Source: Treponema brennaborense DSM 12168 (GTDB lineage Bacteria > Spirochaetota > Spirochaetia > Treponematales > Treponemataceae). Taken from it: 64,000 nucleotides of DNA. The notes beneath the pieces are model-generated. The model did no database searches, was not told where the DNA came from, and saw only the letters and a program-made list of their open reading frames with translations. The stretch is from NCBI RefSeq assembly GCF_000212415.1, contig NC_015500.1:1178001-1242000 (forward strand). Direction: 5' to 3'. Shown piece by piece: positions 16,777-27,556 of the stretch; the first letter of the stretch is position 1; each line of letters begins with the position of its first letter. Both the position numbers and the translations under genes were made by a program.

Positions 16777-17488
16777 TGAATCTGATCAGAACGTTATTGT
16801 CGTTACAGATCTTGAAAAAACGTATGCAAGCGGAGCCGAACAGCTGACGATTATCAAATCGCTGAACATGCGCGTACCGTGCGGCACGAAAGCGGTTATC
16901 GTGGGCGAAAGCGGCAGCGGAAAAAGCACGCTGCTCAATATTATCGGCGGTCTCGATTTACCGACGTCGGGAACCGTGCGGGTCGGTCCCTATCGGGTCA
17001 GTTCGCTCGGAGAAGACGAACTCGCCGCGTACCGTTCCAAATTCGTGGGATTGATCTTTCAGTTTCACTACTTGCTGAAAGATTTTACGGCGCTGGAAAA
17101 CGTTTTTCTTCCGGCGTATATGAGCGGCGTGCCGAAAAAGGCGGCCGAAGAAAAGGCCCGGCAGCTGCTGTGCGACGTCGGTCTCGAACATCGGCTGACC
17201 CATCTACCGTCCCAGCTTTCCGGCGGCGAGCGGCAGCGCGTCGCGGTAGCCCGGTCGCTCGTGCAGGACCCTGAATTGGTTTTGGCCGACGAACCCACGG
17301 GAAACCTCGATCCGGCGAACGCCGCGGCAATCGGGGAACTGTTGTTTTCGCTGACGGATCGCTATAAGAAAACGCTGGTGCTGGTAACGCACGACCGGGA
17401 ACTGGCGCGCGGCGGCGACATTCTGTACACTATCAGCGCCGGAAAACTTGCCGAAGTGTCCGCGCTTTCGGGAAATTCCGCCGTATGA
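16769..17488 (+). CDS. lolD: LolD-type ABC ATPase
   Basis: 239-residue ATPase of the exporter. Walker [10 protein letters not shown] near 48-56, Q-loop [15 protein letters not shown], signature [15 protein letters not shown], Walker [14 protein letters not shown]. The ATG at 16769 has GGAGGT eight bases upstream and overlaps the preceding permease gene by eight bases; the longer upstream extension is not needed. LolD-type context is clear from permeases on both sides. Confidence 0.92.
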   Translation: MSDESDQNVIVVTDLEKTYASGAEQLTIIKSLNMRVPCGTKAVIVGESGSGKSTLLNIIGGLDLPTSGTVRVGPYRVSSLGEDELAAYRSKFVGLIFQFHYLLKDFTALENVFLPAYMSGVPKKAAEEKARQLLCDVGLEHRLTHLPSQLSGGERQRVAVARSLVQDPELVLADEPTGNLDPANAAAIGELLFSLTDRYKKTLVLVTHDRELARGGDILYTISAGKLAEVSALSGNSAV

Positions 17489-18819
17489 CCGTAAAGTCGT
17501 CGATTTTGTTCGCGTCGCGGCTGCTGCGTCCGCGCGCGGGACGGGTTTCGAGCGCACGCCGCAGTTTGTTCGGTGCCGTTTTCTGCATCGGGCTGAGCCT
17601 GGTGCCGCTCGTGGTCGTACTCGTCGTGTCCGACGGTATGATTCAAGGCATCGTGTCGCGTATTATCGAATTGTCGAGTTATCATATGCAGGTTGCCGTA
17701 CAGCCGAAAAGTCCGGCGGCCGCTTCGCCTGCGGCGTTTACCGAACTTGCCGGCATCGTTGCCGAAGTGAGCGGCGTGGAGTCGGTGTATCCGGAGCGGC
17801 AGGGAATCGCGCTCGCCGCTTCGGCTGCCGGCCGTACCGGCGCTTCGGTGCGCGCGCTGCCGCCGTCCGCGTTTACGGCGGACACGCCGTTTACCGAATT
17901 GCTCACGGTTACGGACGGAACGCTCGCGCTGCCTACGGCGCGCAGTGCGCTGATAGGTTCCATAATAGCCGAAACGCTGCGTCTGAAAGCGGGCGACACG
18001 TTCCGGCTGATAACGATGAAAACCGGCGCTTCGGGAAAAACGGTTCCCCGGATGACGCCTTTTAAAGTCGAAGGTGTCGTTTCCTGCGGATATCAGGAAC
18101 TCGACGCGCTGTGGGTGTTCATTCCGTTCGAGACCGGCTATTCGCTTTTATCCGACGAATCGTCCGCGCTGCAGATAGGAATTCAAACGCCCGACGCGTT
18201 CTCTCCCGATATGCCGAAGACGGCGCGTCTTATAGAACAAATCACGCCGGCCGGCGCGCGTGTTTTGCTGTGGAACGAATTGAACGTCGCGCAGTATGAA
18301 AATTTTGCATCCACCCGTATGCTGCTGATTTTTATCATGTTTCTCATCGTGCTCGTCGCGTCCGTCAACGTGTCTTCGGCGCTCGTTATGCTTTCCATGG
18401 AACGGCGCAAAGAGATCGCGATTCTGAAAAGCATCGGCGCAACGACCGGCGGTATCGTAACGACATTTCTGCTGACCGGCTTTTGTATGGGACTCGCGGG
18501 CGTTCTGGTCGGATTGCCCGTCGGCATTTTGTGCGCGGTAAACGTCAACGGAATTATTTCGGTTATGGAAAAATTTGTTAACATTTTGGCCCGATTTTGG
18601 TATATTATAAGTGGGGCGGCGGCTGGATCCGGCGGCGATTTCGTGCCGGTTCATCTGCTTGATCCCGCATTCTATTTGGAAAAAATTCCCGTCGTGCTGC
18701 CGTTTAAGGAATTATTCTGTATCGCGGCGGGAACGATCCTGCTGTCGGTGATTGTGTCGGTGATTCCCAGTCTCCGCGCCGGAGCCGAAAAGCCGATCGA
18801 TACGTTGAGGAAAATATAG
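17485..18819 (+). CDS. lolE: LolE/LolC-type permease, second subunit
   Basis: 444 residues, four-base overlap with the ATPase gene. Same FtsX-like plan as its partner: first helix about 34-55 (AVFCIGLSLVPLVVVLVVSD), periplasmic domain, then MLLIFIMFLIVLVASVNVSSAL, the ATPase-contact motif RRKEIAILKSIGATTGG, and two further helices. An insertion between the last helices is Gly-rich (YIISGAAAGSGGDFVPVHLL). Two different permeases plus one ATPase is the LolCDE arrangement of a heterodimeric exporter. Confidence 0.85.
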   Translation: MTVKSSILFASRLLRPRAGRVSSARRSLFGAVFCIGLSLVPLVVVLVVSDGMIQGIVSRIIELSSYHMQVAVQPKSPAAASPAAFTELAGIVAEVSGVESVYPERQGIALAASAAGRTGASVRALPPSAFTADTPFTELLTVTDGTLALPTARSALIGSIIAETLRLKAGDTFRLITMKTGASGKTVPRMTPFKVEGVVSCGYQELDALWVFIPFETGYSLLSDESSALQIGIQTPDAFSPDMPKTARLIEQITPAGARVLLWNELNVAQYENFASTRMLLIFIMFLIVLVASVNVSSALVMLSMERRKEIAILKSIGATTGGIVTTFLLTGFCMGLAGVLVGLPVGILCAVNVNGIISVMEKFVNILARFWYIISGAAAGSGGDFVPVHLLDPAFYLEKIPVVLPFKELFCIAAGTILLSVIVSVIPSLRAGAEKPIDTLRKI

Positions 18820-18821
18820 CG

Positions 18822-19367
18822 ATGAAATGCGATATCTGCGGAACGGAAGACGCCGTGATGATGATACAGCAAGTGTCTGAAAATGCGAAGACGGAACTGC
18901 ATTTGTGTTTGAAATGTGCCGCCGAACGCGGCGTTCAGTCCAAAGACGGAAAAATTGAAATGTCTCTGGCCGGCCTGTTCGAGGGGATTACCGCGGCTAA
19001 GAACGCCGCCCGGCTGTGCCCGGTGTGCGGCAGAAGTCTCGGCGACATCCGGAAAACGGGGCTGACCGGATGCCCCGAATGTTACAATATATTTGCGTCC
19101 GAGATCGCCGAATCGATGCGTGCGCAGGGACTGACCGGTCCGTACACCGGTTCCATGCCCGGCCGTTTGGCGAATTTCCGTTCGGTGCTGACCGACCGGA
19201 TGTTCCTGCGCTCGAAACTGGACGAATCGGTCGCGGCGGAAGATTACGAAAAAGCGGCCGTGTACCGCGATCGGCTCAAGGCGCTGGATAAGTGCGCCGT
19301 CGCCTCGGGCGACGTGCCGCAAGACTCCGATTCGGAACCGGACGGTATTTCAGGCGGAACCGTATGA
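18822..19367 (+). CDS. mcsA: McsA-like zinc protein with UVR motif
   Basis: 181 residues. Four CxxC pairs (Cys3/6, 29/32, 66/69, 84/87) form two zinc sites, and a UvrB/UvrC-type motif lies at about 131-157 (LRSKLDESVAAEDYEKAAVY). In Bacillus, McsA activates the arginine kinase McsB and links it to ClpC. It sits two bases after lolE and overlaps the McsB homologue by four bases. No ctsR-like repressor gene is seen beside it, unlike the Firmicute operon. Confidence 0.87.
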   Translation: MKCDICGTEDAVMMIQQVSENAKTELHLCLKCAAERGVQSKDGKIEMSLAGLFEGITAAKNAARLCPVCGRSLGDIRKTGLTGCPECYNIFASEIAESMRAQGLTGPYTGSMPGRLANFRSVLTDRMFLRSKLDESVAAEDYEKAAVYRDRLKALDKCAVASGDVPQDSDSEPDGISGGTV

Positions 19368-20512
19368 GCAGTCATCCCGATACGCTCGCCGGACAGGAAG
19401 CCTGGTACGCTTACGAAGGGCCGGAGCAGGACGTCGTGCTTTCAAGCCGCGTCCGTCTCGCCCGAAATCTGGCCAATTTTCCGTTTCCGCCGTGTGAAAA
19501 AGAGGACGACGCGCAGCGAGTGCAGTCGCTGGTGTTCGATTCGTTTTCCCGCATGGAACACCCCGATCGCTTTCAGGCTGTCGGGGTGAACGAACTCGAA
19601 CTGCGCTCCCAGCAGCTGCTCGTTGAGCGCGGTCTGCTGCCCGAGTGCGCCGCGGACAAACGCGACTTGAACGCACCGGATGCGGATATTCTGCGCTCTT
19701 ATGCGCATCCTTTGGGTATCGTGGTGCGCACCGACGGGTACGTTTCGTGTCTGGTGAACGGGCAGGATCACGTACACATTTGTTCGTTTGCCTCAGGACT
19801 CGATTTGACGTCGCCGCGGCAGCGGTGCCGGGAAATCGACGCCGCGCTGCAACGGACGCTGCAGTTCGCCGCGTCGTACGACTTCGGCTTTTTAACGACG
19901 TCGCTGCGCGATACCGGCAGCGGTATGAAACTTTCCGCCCATATGCTGCTTTCCGGTCTCTCGCTGGCGCAGCAGTTGCGCTCCGTCGTCGATGATCTGA
20001 AAAGTAAAAATTACGGCGTATCCTGTTCGTTCGCGGGAAATATGAATCAAGGCTCGTCGTTGGGTGCGTATTACAAAATCAGTTCCGAACAGGCGTTTAA
20101 CGGCTGCGAAGAAGATCAGCTGGCCGAATTCGCCGCGGCGATCCGTTCCGTTGCGGAATCGGAACGCAAGTTCCGTTCCGAATTTGCCGAAAATAAACCG
20201 ACTGTTCTCAGAAACATCGTATACCGGATGTTCGCGGCGGTAAAATACAGCCGCTTTATCAGCTGCAGCGAAGCGATCGACATGATTTCCGCACTGCATA
20301 CCGGATGCAGTGCCGGTTTAATAGAAGGAATCACGTACAGCGAGCTGAACGCGCTGCTGTACCGGGTACGGAACGCGCACGTCGATTTTCTTAACCGAAA
20401 TGGCGGATTTTCATATGAACGGGACGTCGTTCAGGATCCGAATCTGATTATCGCGCGGCTGCGTGCTCTGATTATGCAGGAAGCTTTGGAATCCGCGCAA
20501 ATTTGTGCGTGA
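19364..20512 (+). CDS. mcsB: McsB-like phosphagen-kinase homologue, probable pseudokinase
   Basis: 382 residues of the ATP:guanido phosphotransferase family. The N-terminal phosphate-binding segment is kept (VVLSSRVRLARNL, 24-36). The catalytic landmarks are replaced, comparing with Bacillus McsB from memory: NEEDH is NGQDH (132-136), the cysteine loop CPTNxGTG is LTTSLRDTGSG (177-187), and RGxYGEGSEA is AGNMNQGSSL (224-233). Arginine phosphorylation is therefore doubtful, and a scaffold or phosphoarginine-binding role is possible. It starts inside the mcsA end, and clpC follows 36 bases later. Confidence 0.85.
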   Translation: MSSHPDTLAGQEAWYAYEGPEQDVVLSSRVRLARNLANFPFPPCEKEDDAQRVQSLVFDSFSRMEHPDRFQAVGVNELELRSQQLLVERGLLPECAADKRDLNAPDADILRSYAHPLGIVVRTDGYVSCLVNGQDHVHICSFASGLDLTSPRQRCREIDAALQRTLQFAASYDFGFLTTSLRDTGSGMKLSAHMLLSGLSLAQQLRSVVDDLKSKNYGVSCSFAGNMNQGSSLGAYYKISSEQAFNGCEEDQLAEFAAAIRSVAESERKFRSEFAENKPTVLRNIVYRMFAAVKYSRFISCSEAIDMISALHTGCSAGLIEGITYSELNALLYRVRNAHVDFLNRNGGFSYERDVVQDPNLIIARLRALIMQEALESAQICA

Positions 20513-20548
20513 CCGTATACTATCGTATATTTTTATGAGGGATAACAG

Positions 20549-23131
20549 ATGATGAAGAGTTTGTCTCCACGCGCGCAGAAACTGATAGCCGTTTTTGCTC
20601 AGGACGAAGGACGTAAAAGCGGAAGCGAACAGCTGCTGCCGGAACACGTATTGCTCGGTCTGCTCAAAAGTGCGGACGGATTGGGATATATTTTGTTGCA
20701 GCAGCTGCACATCAACGTGCTGACGTTTCAGCTGGCCCTCGAACAGAGTTTGACGCAGCGGACGACGAGCCGTTCGTTCACCGATTTGCCGCCGTCGCGC
20801 CGCGTGCGGACGCTGCTCGATGCGGCTTCCGTCGAGTCGCGGACTTTCAGCCGCGAATACGTGGGAACCGAACACTTGGTTGTTGCGGCGGTGCGTGAAG
20901 AGTACAGCATTACCGCGATGTATTTTGAGAAAGCCGGAATTTCACTGGAGGCAATGCACGCGGCGCTGGGAGAAGTGTACAATCGCTTCCAATCGTCGTT
21001 CGACGTTCAGAAAATAAAAAACGCCGCCGGCGCGGTTTTCGCCTCGCTCGACCAGCAGGCAAAAAAGCAGGCGAAGCCGGGCAAAGCTCCCGTTCAGTCG
21101 GTTTTGGCGGAATTCAGCCGCGATTTGACGGCGCTTGCCCGGGATAAGGCGCTTGACCCGGTGGTCGGCCGCGACAAGGAGATCCGCCGCGTGATACAAA
21201 TCCTTTCACGCCGGACCAAAAACAATCCGGTGCTGATCGGTGAACCGGGCGTCGGCAAAACGGCGATCGTTGAAGGCCTCGCGCAGCAGATTGCGGCGGG
21301 ACAAGTGCCCTTCGGCTTGCTGAAAAAACGGATCGTTTCGCTGGATCTTGCGTCCGTCATTGCCGGAACGAAATACCGCGGCGAATTTGAAGAACGTATC
21401 AAACGTATTCTGAAAGAAATATATGAAAGCAAAGACGTTATCCTGTTCATAGACGAACTGCACACCGTCGTGGGAGCCGGCAGCGCGGAGGGCACGATGG
21501 ACGCGTCCAACATGCTGAAGCCGGCGCTGGCCCGAGGCGAATTGCAGTGCGTCGGTGCGACGACGATCAGCGAATACCGCAAATATTTTGAAAAAGACGC
21601 CGCGCTTGAACGCCGTTTTCAGTCGGTTCTGGTTTCCGAACCCACCGATGCGGAAACGGAACGGATTCTGGAGGGGCTGAAGCCGAAATATGAACAATAC
21701 CACGGCGTGTCGTACGGCGCCGAGGTCATACGGGCTGCGGTTCGTTTTTCACGCCGATATTTGACCGAACGGTGTCTGCCGGATAAAGCGATCGATATTT
21801 TGGATGAAGCCGGCGCCATGAAAAAAATCAACGAAGAAGAGCGCCCGGCGGAGCTTGCCGAATTGGAACACAGCATCGAACTGCTTACGGAAGAAAAAAA
21901 ACAGTTGGTGCAGAATCAGGATTACGAGCGTGCCGCCGAAGTGCGCGATAAAGTTCATTTGCTGAGAGAAAAGCTGGAACAATTCCGTTCGGCTTGGGAA
22001 AGCGGTACGGAACGGAAGGCGAAAAGCGTTACCGTACAGGACGTCTGTTCGGTCATAGCCGATATGACCGGTATTCCTTCCGAACAGCTGAGCGAATCTG
22101 AAAGTTCGCGGCTGCTGCACATGGAAGACGAACTGCATAAAACGATCGTCGGTCAGAACGAAGCGGTGGCGCGCATCGCCTCCGCGGTTCGCCGGTCCCG
22201 TGCGGGCGTTTCGTCTTCAAAACGGCCCGCCGGCTCGTTTATCTTTTTGGGGCCGACCGGCGTCGGAAAAACGCTGCTGGCAAAAACGCTCGCTCGCTTT
22301 CTGTTCGGTTCTGACGAAGCGCTCATCAGAATCGATATGAGCGATTTTATGGAAAAACACAACGCGAGCCGGCTTGTCGGCGCGCCGCCCGGATACGTCG
22401 GTTTTGAAGAAGGCGGTCTGCTGACTGAAAAAGTCCGCCGCCGCCCGTATTCGGTCGTGCTGCTTGATGAAATAGAAAAAGCGCACCCCGACGTGTTCAA
22501 TTTGCTGCTGCAGGTTTTGGAAGAAGGGGAACTTTCCGACAGCCTGGGGCATACCGTCAATTTCCGCAACACGGTTATCATCATGACGAGCAACGCCGGC
22601 GTCCGTGACATTACGAACGGCAACAGACTCGGTTTCGCCGTAAACGACGGCGGACAGCTGTCCTATGAAGCGATAAAAAGCGGCGCGCTCTCCGAATTGA
22701 AAAAACTGCTGAGCCCCGAGCTGATAAACCGCATCGACGATATTATGGTGTTCAACGCGCTTTCCCGTGCCGAAGTCGCCTCGATTTTGGATATACAGCT
22801 GTCGGAACTTTCCGAGCGGCTTTGCGAACAGCACGTGTCGCTGACGGTAAAACCGGCGGCGCGCGATTATCTGATAGACCACGGGTACGACCCGGCGTTC
22901 GGCGCGCGCCCGATGCGCCGTCTGATTCAGCGTGAGATTGAAGATCCGCTCGCGCTCCGGCTGCTGGAAAGCGCCTCCGATGCGGCCGCTTCGGGTCAAA
23001 GCGGCGCCGCGGCTTCGGTGGATTACCGTAACGGTGCCGTCAAGGTAACGCTGAAACGGAAACGGCTTGCCGTTCCGCCCGCCGTTACACCGGAGCAATT
23101 GCCCGCGCCCGATTCGGTCGAGTCGCGGTAA
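20549..23131 (+). CDS. clpC: ClpC-type AAA+ unfoldase
   Basis: 860-residue Hsp100 ATPase that unfolds proteins for ClpP. The N-domain is two Clp repeats (1-150). First AAA module: Walker A GEPGVGKT at 231-238 and [14 protein letters not shown] middle UVR-type coiled coil ([20 protein letters not shown]) marks the ClpC class. Second module: GPTGVGKT near 568-575 and [14 protein letters not shown]. The tail has an Ala/Ser-rich stretch after residue 810. The start is the first of two adjacent ATGs, with ATGAGGG upstream. McsA and the McsB homologue directly precede it. No clpP is in the window. Confidence 0.95.
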   Translation: MMKSLSPRAQKLIAVFAQDEGRKSGSEQLLPEHVLLGLLKSADGLGYILLQQLHINVLTFQLALEQSLTQRTTSRSFTDLPPSRRVRTLLDAASVESRTFSREYVGTEHLVVAAVREEYSITAMYFEKAGISLEAMHAALGEVYNRFQSSFDVQKIKNAAGAVFASLDQQAKKQAKPGKAPVQSVLAEFSRDLTALARDKALDPVVGRDKEIRRVIQILSRRTKNNPVLIGEPGVGKTAIVEGLAQQIAAGQVPFGLLKKRIVSLDLASVIAGTKYRGEFEERIKRILKEIYESKDVILFIDELHTVVGAGSAEGTMDASNMLKPALARGELQCVGATTISEYRKYFEKDAALERRFQSVLVSEPTDAETERILEGLKPKYEQYHGVSYGAEVIRAAVRFSRRYLTERCLPDKAIDILDEAGAMKKINEEERPAELAELEHSIELLTEEKKQLVQNQDYERAAEVRDKVHLLREKLEQFRSAWESGTERKAKSVTVQDVCSVIADMTGIPSEQLSESESSRLLHMEDELHKTIVGQNEAVARIASAVRRSRAGVSSSKRPAGSFIFLGPTGVGKTLLAKTLARFLFGSDEALIRIDMSDFMEKHNASRLVGAPPGYVGFEEGGLLTEKVRRRPYSVVLLDEIEKAHPDVFNLLLQVLEEGELSDSLGHTVNFRNTVIIMTSNAGVRDITNGNRLGFAVNDGGQLSYEAIKSGALSELKKLLSPELINRIDDIMVFNALSRAEVASILDIQLSELSERLCEQHVSLTVKPAARDYLIDHGYDPAFGARPMRRLIQREIEDPLALRLLESASDAAASGQSGAAASVDYRNGAVKVTLKRKRLAVPPAVTPEQLPAPDSVESR

Positions 23132-23164
23132 GCGTCGCGTTCCGTTTCGGCAGTCCGCAAACAA

Positions 23165-23206
23165 AAACGGGTATCCGCTGCTTCCGCACGGATACCCGTT
23201 TCTTTT
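23165..23206 (+). terminator. Terminator between clpC and the efflux operon
   Basis: Perfect 13-bp stem (23165-23177 with 23189-23201) with an 11-base loop and a T-rich tail to 23206; A-rich bases precede the left arm, so it may also work for the converging efflux operon. Confidence 0.85.
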
Positions 23207-23240
23207 TGGCGTCCGGGCGCCGAGGAATAACGGCGGCCGG

Positions 23241-23515
23241 TTATTCGCCCGCTTCCGTCAGCCCCGTTGCGGAAGTGATCCGTTTTTTTCCTTCCATTTC
23301 GTCAAGTTCAATCATCTGGTTTTCAAGCGATTCAGGATCGTTAAACCGTTTTTCGCGCCGTTTGTTCAGCAGTGAATACAATACGGGCGAAACGAACAGC
23401 GTCATGAACGCGCCGGAAAGAAGTCCGCCGACGATCGTCAGGCAGATGGGCTGCATGGATTCGGCTCCTTCGCCGGGAAAGAACGCCATCGGCGTCATGC
23501 CGAGTACGGTCGTCA
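23241..23515 (-). pseudogene. Detached C-terminus of the RND pump
   Basis: This frame encodes the missing end of the pump: the last transmembrane helix (GLLSGAFMTLFVSPVLYSLL), a basic stretch NKRREKRF and an acidic cytoplasmic tail to the stop at 23241-23243. It is one frame away from the upstream coding part because of the 89-bp duplication. Deleting one repeat unit joins the two frames exactly at LTIVG. Confidence 0.85.
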
Positions 23516-23606
23516 GCCGACGATCGTCAGGCAGATGGGCTGCATGGATTCGGCTCCTTCGCCGGGAAAGAACGCCATCGGCGTCATGCCGAGTACGGTC
23601 GTCAGC
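23427..23606. repeat. 89-bp tandem duplication inside the RND gene
   Basis: Two identical 91-base copies, 23427-23517 and 23516-23606, overlap by the dinucleotide GC, so the net duplicated unit is 89 bp. As 89 is not a multiple of three, it shifts the reading frame of the pump gene. Confidence 0.95.
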
Positions 23607-26497
23607 GTGGTCATCAGAATCGGCCGTAAACGGTTGCGTCCGGCTGCAAGACACGCTTCCCGAACCGGCATTTTTTCCCGGACCAGCTGGTTGGTGAAGT
23701 CTACCAGTACGATACCGTTGTTTACGACGATACCGGCGAGCGCGACGATTCCCACGTACGAGTACATGCTCAGCGAACTTCCGGTCAGCTTGTATATGCC
23801 GACTACGCCGATGAGCAGCAGCGGAATCGATATGAAGATGATCAGCGGATCGACCAGCGATTCAAACTGCGCGGCCATAACGACGAATACGAGGAACACG
23901 GCGAGTGCGATGACGATTGCGAATGCTCCGCCGAATTTGGCGATATCGCGCGCGTCGCCGCCGTACGAAAGTTCGACGGTTTCGGGCAGCACGATGTTTT
24001 CACTGATAAGCCGTTCCACGCGCGACTGTACTTCGGTTGCGGTTGCTCCGTCGGCAAGACTCGCCGTAACGTGATTGATCCGCTCTCCGTCTTCCCGCTG
24101 GATTTTCTGCGGCGCGCGCGATTCCGCGTACGTGATGAAGTTGTCGAGCGGCAGCAGACCGTTCTGCGTCGACACGGTCAGCGCGCCTATATCCGACGGA
24201 CTTTGCATGTCGGATTCCTGCATGGCGACTATCACGTCGACGTCGGTTCCGTTCGAGTGGAATGTCGTCGCCGTACTGCCGCTGATGGCAGTTTTCATGA
24301 CTTGCGCGATGGACGTTACGCTGACTCCGGCTGCCGCTGCGGCGTCGGTGTTGATCGTGATGCGGTAGCGGGGACTGCCGCTTTCAATGTCCGATTCAAC
24401 GTCGGTCAGTTCGGGAACCGACTCTTTGAGCAGATCGATTATTTTGTCGGCAGTATCGGCGACGGCGCTCGTGTCGTTCGATATGAGTTCTATGTCGATG
24501 GCGCTTGAAGAGCCGCCCGGACCGCGTCCTGATGAAAACGATACGGTGGCGTCGCTCCATTGGTTCATATACGGCCGCAGTTTCGCTTTTATCTGCGTCG
24601 GATTCATCGTCTGATTCGCCAGTTCCGGCAAGTTTATCTGAATGGAACCGCTGTTGCTCGTTCCGGTGTTCAGTACGATCGTTTCATACGAATCGCCGAT
24701 TTCCTGCAATATGATATCCTGAAAATCGAACAGGTACTGCTCGACGACTTTGTTGTTCGTTCCGATAGGCATCGTGATGCTGATGTTTACCTGGTCGTCC
24801 GCACTGGAAGACGGCGTCAGGTTCACGCCCATGGAAGCAAACTGCATAACGGAAACGATCAGCATGATTCCTACGAGCGTGAGCACCAGAAACCGGTTGT
24901 TCAGACAGAAACGCAGAACGCCGCAATACGCGTTTTCAAGGGATTTGAGCGCTTTTTCCATCACCGCGTCCGCTTTTATGAAAAACTTGTTTTTGAGCGG
25001 TTTTTGCATACGCGTGTCGAGCTTGAGGATGCTTCCGCATAATGCCGGAACGAGCGTTACCGAAACGATCAGCGACGCGATGAGCGATACGCAGACGGTG
25101 ATAACCATTTCCTTGAACATTTGCCCGAGCATTTCAAGTTCGGCCTGATAAATCAGCATCGGCAGGAATACGCACAGCGTCGTCATGGTCGACGCGAAAA
25201 TCGCCGTCATCATGTTGCGGCTTCCGAGAATCGCCGCTATCGCCGATTTTTCACCTTTTTGCCGCCTGAGTTCAATGTTTTCGAGGATAACGATGGACGA
25301 GTCTACCGTCATTCCCATACCGAGAATCAGGCCGGACATCGTCATCAGGTTGACGGTCAAATCCATAAACGCCATGACCATGAGCGTCAAAACGAACGAT
25401 ATCGGAATGGAAAGTCCGATAATGACCGAACTTTTCACGCTGCGCAGAAACAGGAAGATGATGAGCATTGCGAGAATCGCGCCCTGTACGGCCGACGAAT
25501 AAACTTGCTGCATGGTGGAATCGATGAGCGTCGTGTCGTCGCTGAGTATGCGCACGCTGACACCTTTGGGCAGCTGTTCGTTGACGGTTTCGAGCATTTC
25601 GTGTACGCCTTTTGAAATTGACGACGCGTTCGTACCCGATTCGTTTGAAATGCTGATATATAATCCCGGCATTCCGTTTATGTATACGCTGCGGCTGTCT
25701 TTGTCGTACGTTTCAAAAACTTCGGCTACGTCGTCTATGCGCACGGAAGCCGCGTCGGTAGTCGTGATGATGGTGTTTCTGATATCGTCGAGCGACGCGT
25801 AATATTCGTCGGTTACGATTTCGTAATCCGTGCCGTCCTGCGTGATACTGCCGCTTGAAATCTGCACGTTCCGGGCGGAGAGGGCGGACGCGATCTGCGA
25901 TATGGTGATTCCGTACGCTTCAAGGCGATTGCGCGACACGTCGACGTGGATTTCTTTGGCTGCGCCGCCCATAACTTCGGCGGAAGCAACGCCGTCCACG
26001 CGTTCAAGCAGCGGCTGCACCGTGTCTTCGGCAATCGTTTTCAGTTCGTTCAGCGCCAAGTCGCCTTCAACGGCGAGCCGCATGATCGGCATGGAACTCA
26101 TGTCGAATTTCATGATGGACGGCGTGCCGCAATTGTCCGGCAGCTGATTGGATATGTTTGAAAGCGCCGCGTTTATGTCGTCGTACGCTTCGTCCAGATC
26201 CTTGTCGTATCCGAATTCCAGCATAACGCGGCTGCTGCCGGTTTGGGAAACGGAACTGATGGATTTTATGCCGCTGATTCTGCTCAGCCGGTTTTCGATA
26301 ACGTCGGTAACGTTCGTGTCTATTTCTTCAGGACCGACGTTCGAGTACGTCGTTGAAATGGAGATCATCGGCATCGTCGTCGACGGATAAAGCGCCACGC
26401 CGAGACGGGGAATGAATACGCACGCAACGACGCACGCAAGCAGGTACAGCATGGCAACCGTTACCGGCTTTCTGACTGATAATTCTGATATGCTCAT
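23513..26497 (-). pseudogene. RND efflux pump (AcrB/HAE1-like), frameshifted near 3' end
   Basis: 994 readable residues of an inner-membrane proton-driven exporter. First helix near 11-30 after MSISELSVRKPVTVAML, a periplasmic porter domain, TM4 region MGMTVDSSIVILENIELRRQ, a second porter half, and late helices to about residue 990. The frame then runs into a second copy of an 89-bp repeat and stops after LTIVG, losing the final helix and tail that remain in another frame down to 23241. One repeat copy removed would give about 1055 residues. Membrane-fusion and TolC-like genes lie directly upstream in the operon. Whether the truncated form works is unknown. Confidence 0.9.
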
Positions 26498-26500
26498 AGG

Positions 26501-27544
26501 TTAGTCCTTTTTTTCCGGAGCGTCCGGTTTGCCTTGCGGCGCCGTTTCCGCCGATTGCGCCGTTTCCGCCGCCGTCAGCGTGCCGGTGCCCGCTATTTTG
26601 ACTGCGGAACCTTCGGTTACCGAGCCTTCGGTAATGACTTGATCGCCGGCTTTCAGTCCCGACGTTATCTGCGTTTCCGAATCGTTCGTAATGCCGGTGG
26701 TAACCGCGACGCGCCGGGCAGTGCCGTCGTCACCGATGATAAAGACCGTCGTGCTGTCGTTATAGGTTTTCAGCGCCGATTTGGGAACGGTAAACGTGTC
26801 GTCCGCCTGCATGATAACCAGATTGACCGTTGCGAACATACCCGGTTTTATTCCGGCGTCGCGCGATTTCAATTTCAGCGTCGCTTCAACGGTGCGCGTC
26901 GATTTATTGACGACCGGGCTGACGCGGGTGATTTCTGCGGTAAACTGTTCACCGGGCGCGGAGGTGAGTGTAACGTAGGCCGGCAATCCCGTTTTCAGAT
27001 ACGAACTGTATTTTTCGGATACGTGCACCGTGATTTCAAGATCGTCGAGAGAACCGATGACGGCTATCGCCGTATTCGCGCTCACCGTATCGCCCGCGCT
27101 GATATTCATTTCCGTCACCGTACCGCCGACTGTCGCCGTAACGGGGCTGGCTGCATACGCGGAACCCGGTTTCGACGGGTCGACGTACGCGATGATTTCA
27201 CCCTTGCTGACGGTGTCTCCGACCGATTTGAGCAGTCTGGTGATTTTGCCCGACGTGTCGGGATACATGTTGACTTCCGATTTTGAAGCGACGTTGCCGT
27301 TGACCACAACGGTTTTCTGAATGGTTTCCGGTTCGATCGTTTTTACGGAAACAGTGATCGTATTTGCCGTTGCCGCGGCCGTCTGGCCGCTTCCGAATCC
27401 TCCCATTCCGCCGGGACCTGCAAATCCTGCCGCCGAGTTTCCTGACGATGAGAACATACTGATTATGCCGGCGACCATAAAGACCGCTATCAGCGTAATG
27501 ACGATGATTTTTCCTATCACGTCTGCTTTTTTCGTTTTATCCAT
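26501..27544 (-). CDS. RND membrane-fusion (adaptor) protein
   Basis: 347 residues. Membrane anchor at about 11-30 (IIVITLIAVFMVAGIISMF), a Gly-rich linker, then the lipoyl/barrel-sandwich halves (VNGNVASKSEVNMYPDTSGK; VTATVGGTVTEMNISAGDTV), a beta-barrel and a C-terminal MFP domain. The short helical hairpin is typical of compact MexA-type adaptors. It bridges the inner-membrane pump and the TolC channel. Three bases separate it from the pump gene, and the outer-membrane gene is 12 bases upstream. Confidence 0.9.
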   Translation of the reverse strand: MDKTKKADVIGKIIVITLIAVFMVAGIISMFSSSGNSAAGFAGPGGMGGFGSGQTAAATANTITVSVKTIEPETIQKTVVVNGNVASKSEVNMYPDTSGKITRLLKSVGDTVSKGEIIAYVDPSKPGSAYAASPVTATVGGTVTEMNISAGDTVSANTAIAVIGSLDDLEITVHVSEKYSSYLKTGLPAYVTLTSAPGEQFTAEITRVSPVVNKSTRTVEATLKLKSRDAGIKPGMFATVNLVIMQADDTFTVPKSALKTYNDSTTVFIIGDDGTARRVAVTTGITNDSETQITSGLKAGDQVITEGSVTEGSAVKIAGTGTLTAAETAQSAETAPQGKPDAPEKKD

Positions 27545-27556
27545 TGCTTTCCCCTT

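Noticed and set aside
19292-19363. 24-residue N-terminal extension of the McsB-like gene
   Set aside because: Overlaps mcsA, and the ATG at 19364 in a stop/start overlap gives the expected N-terminus.
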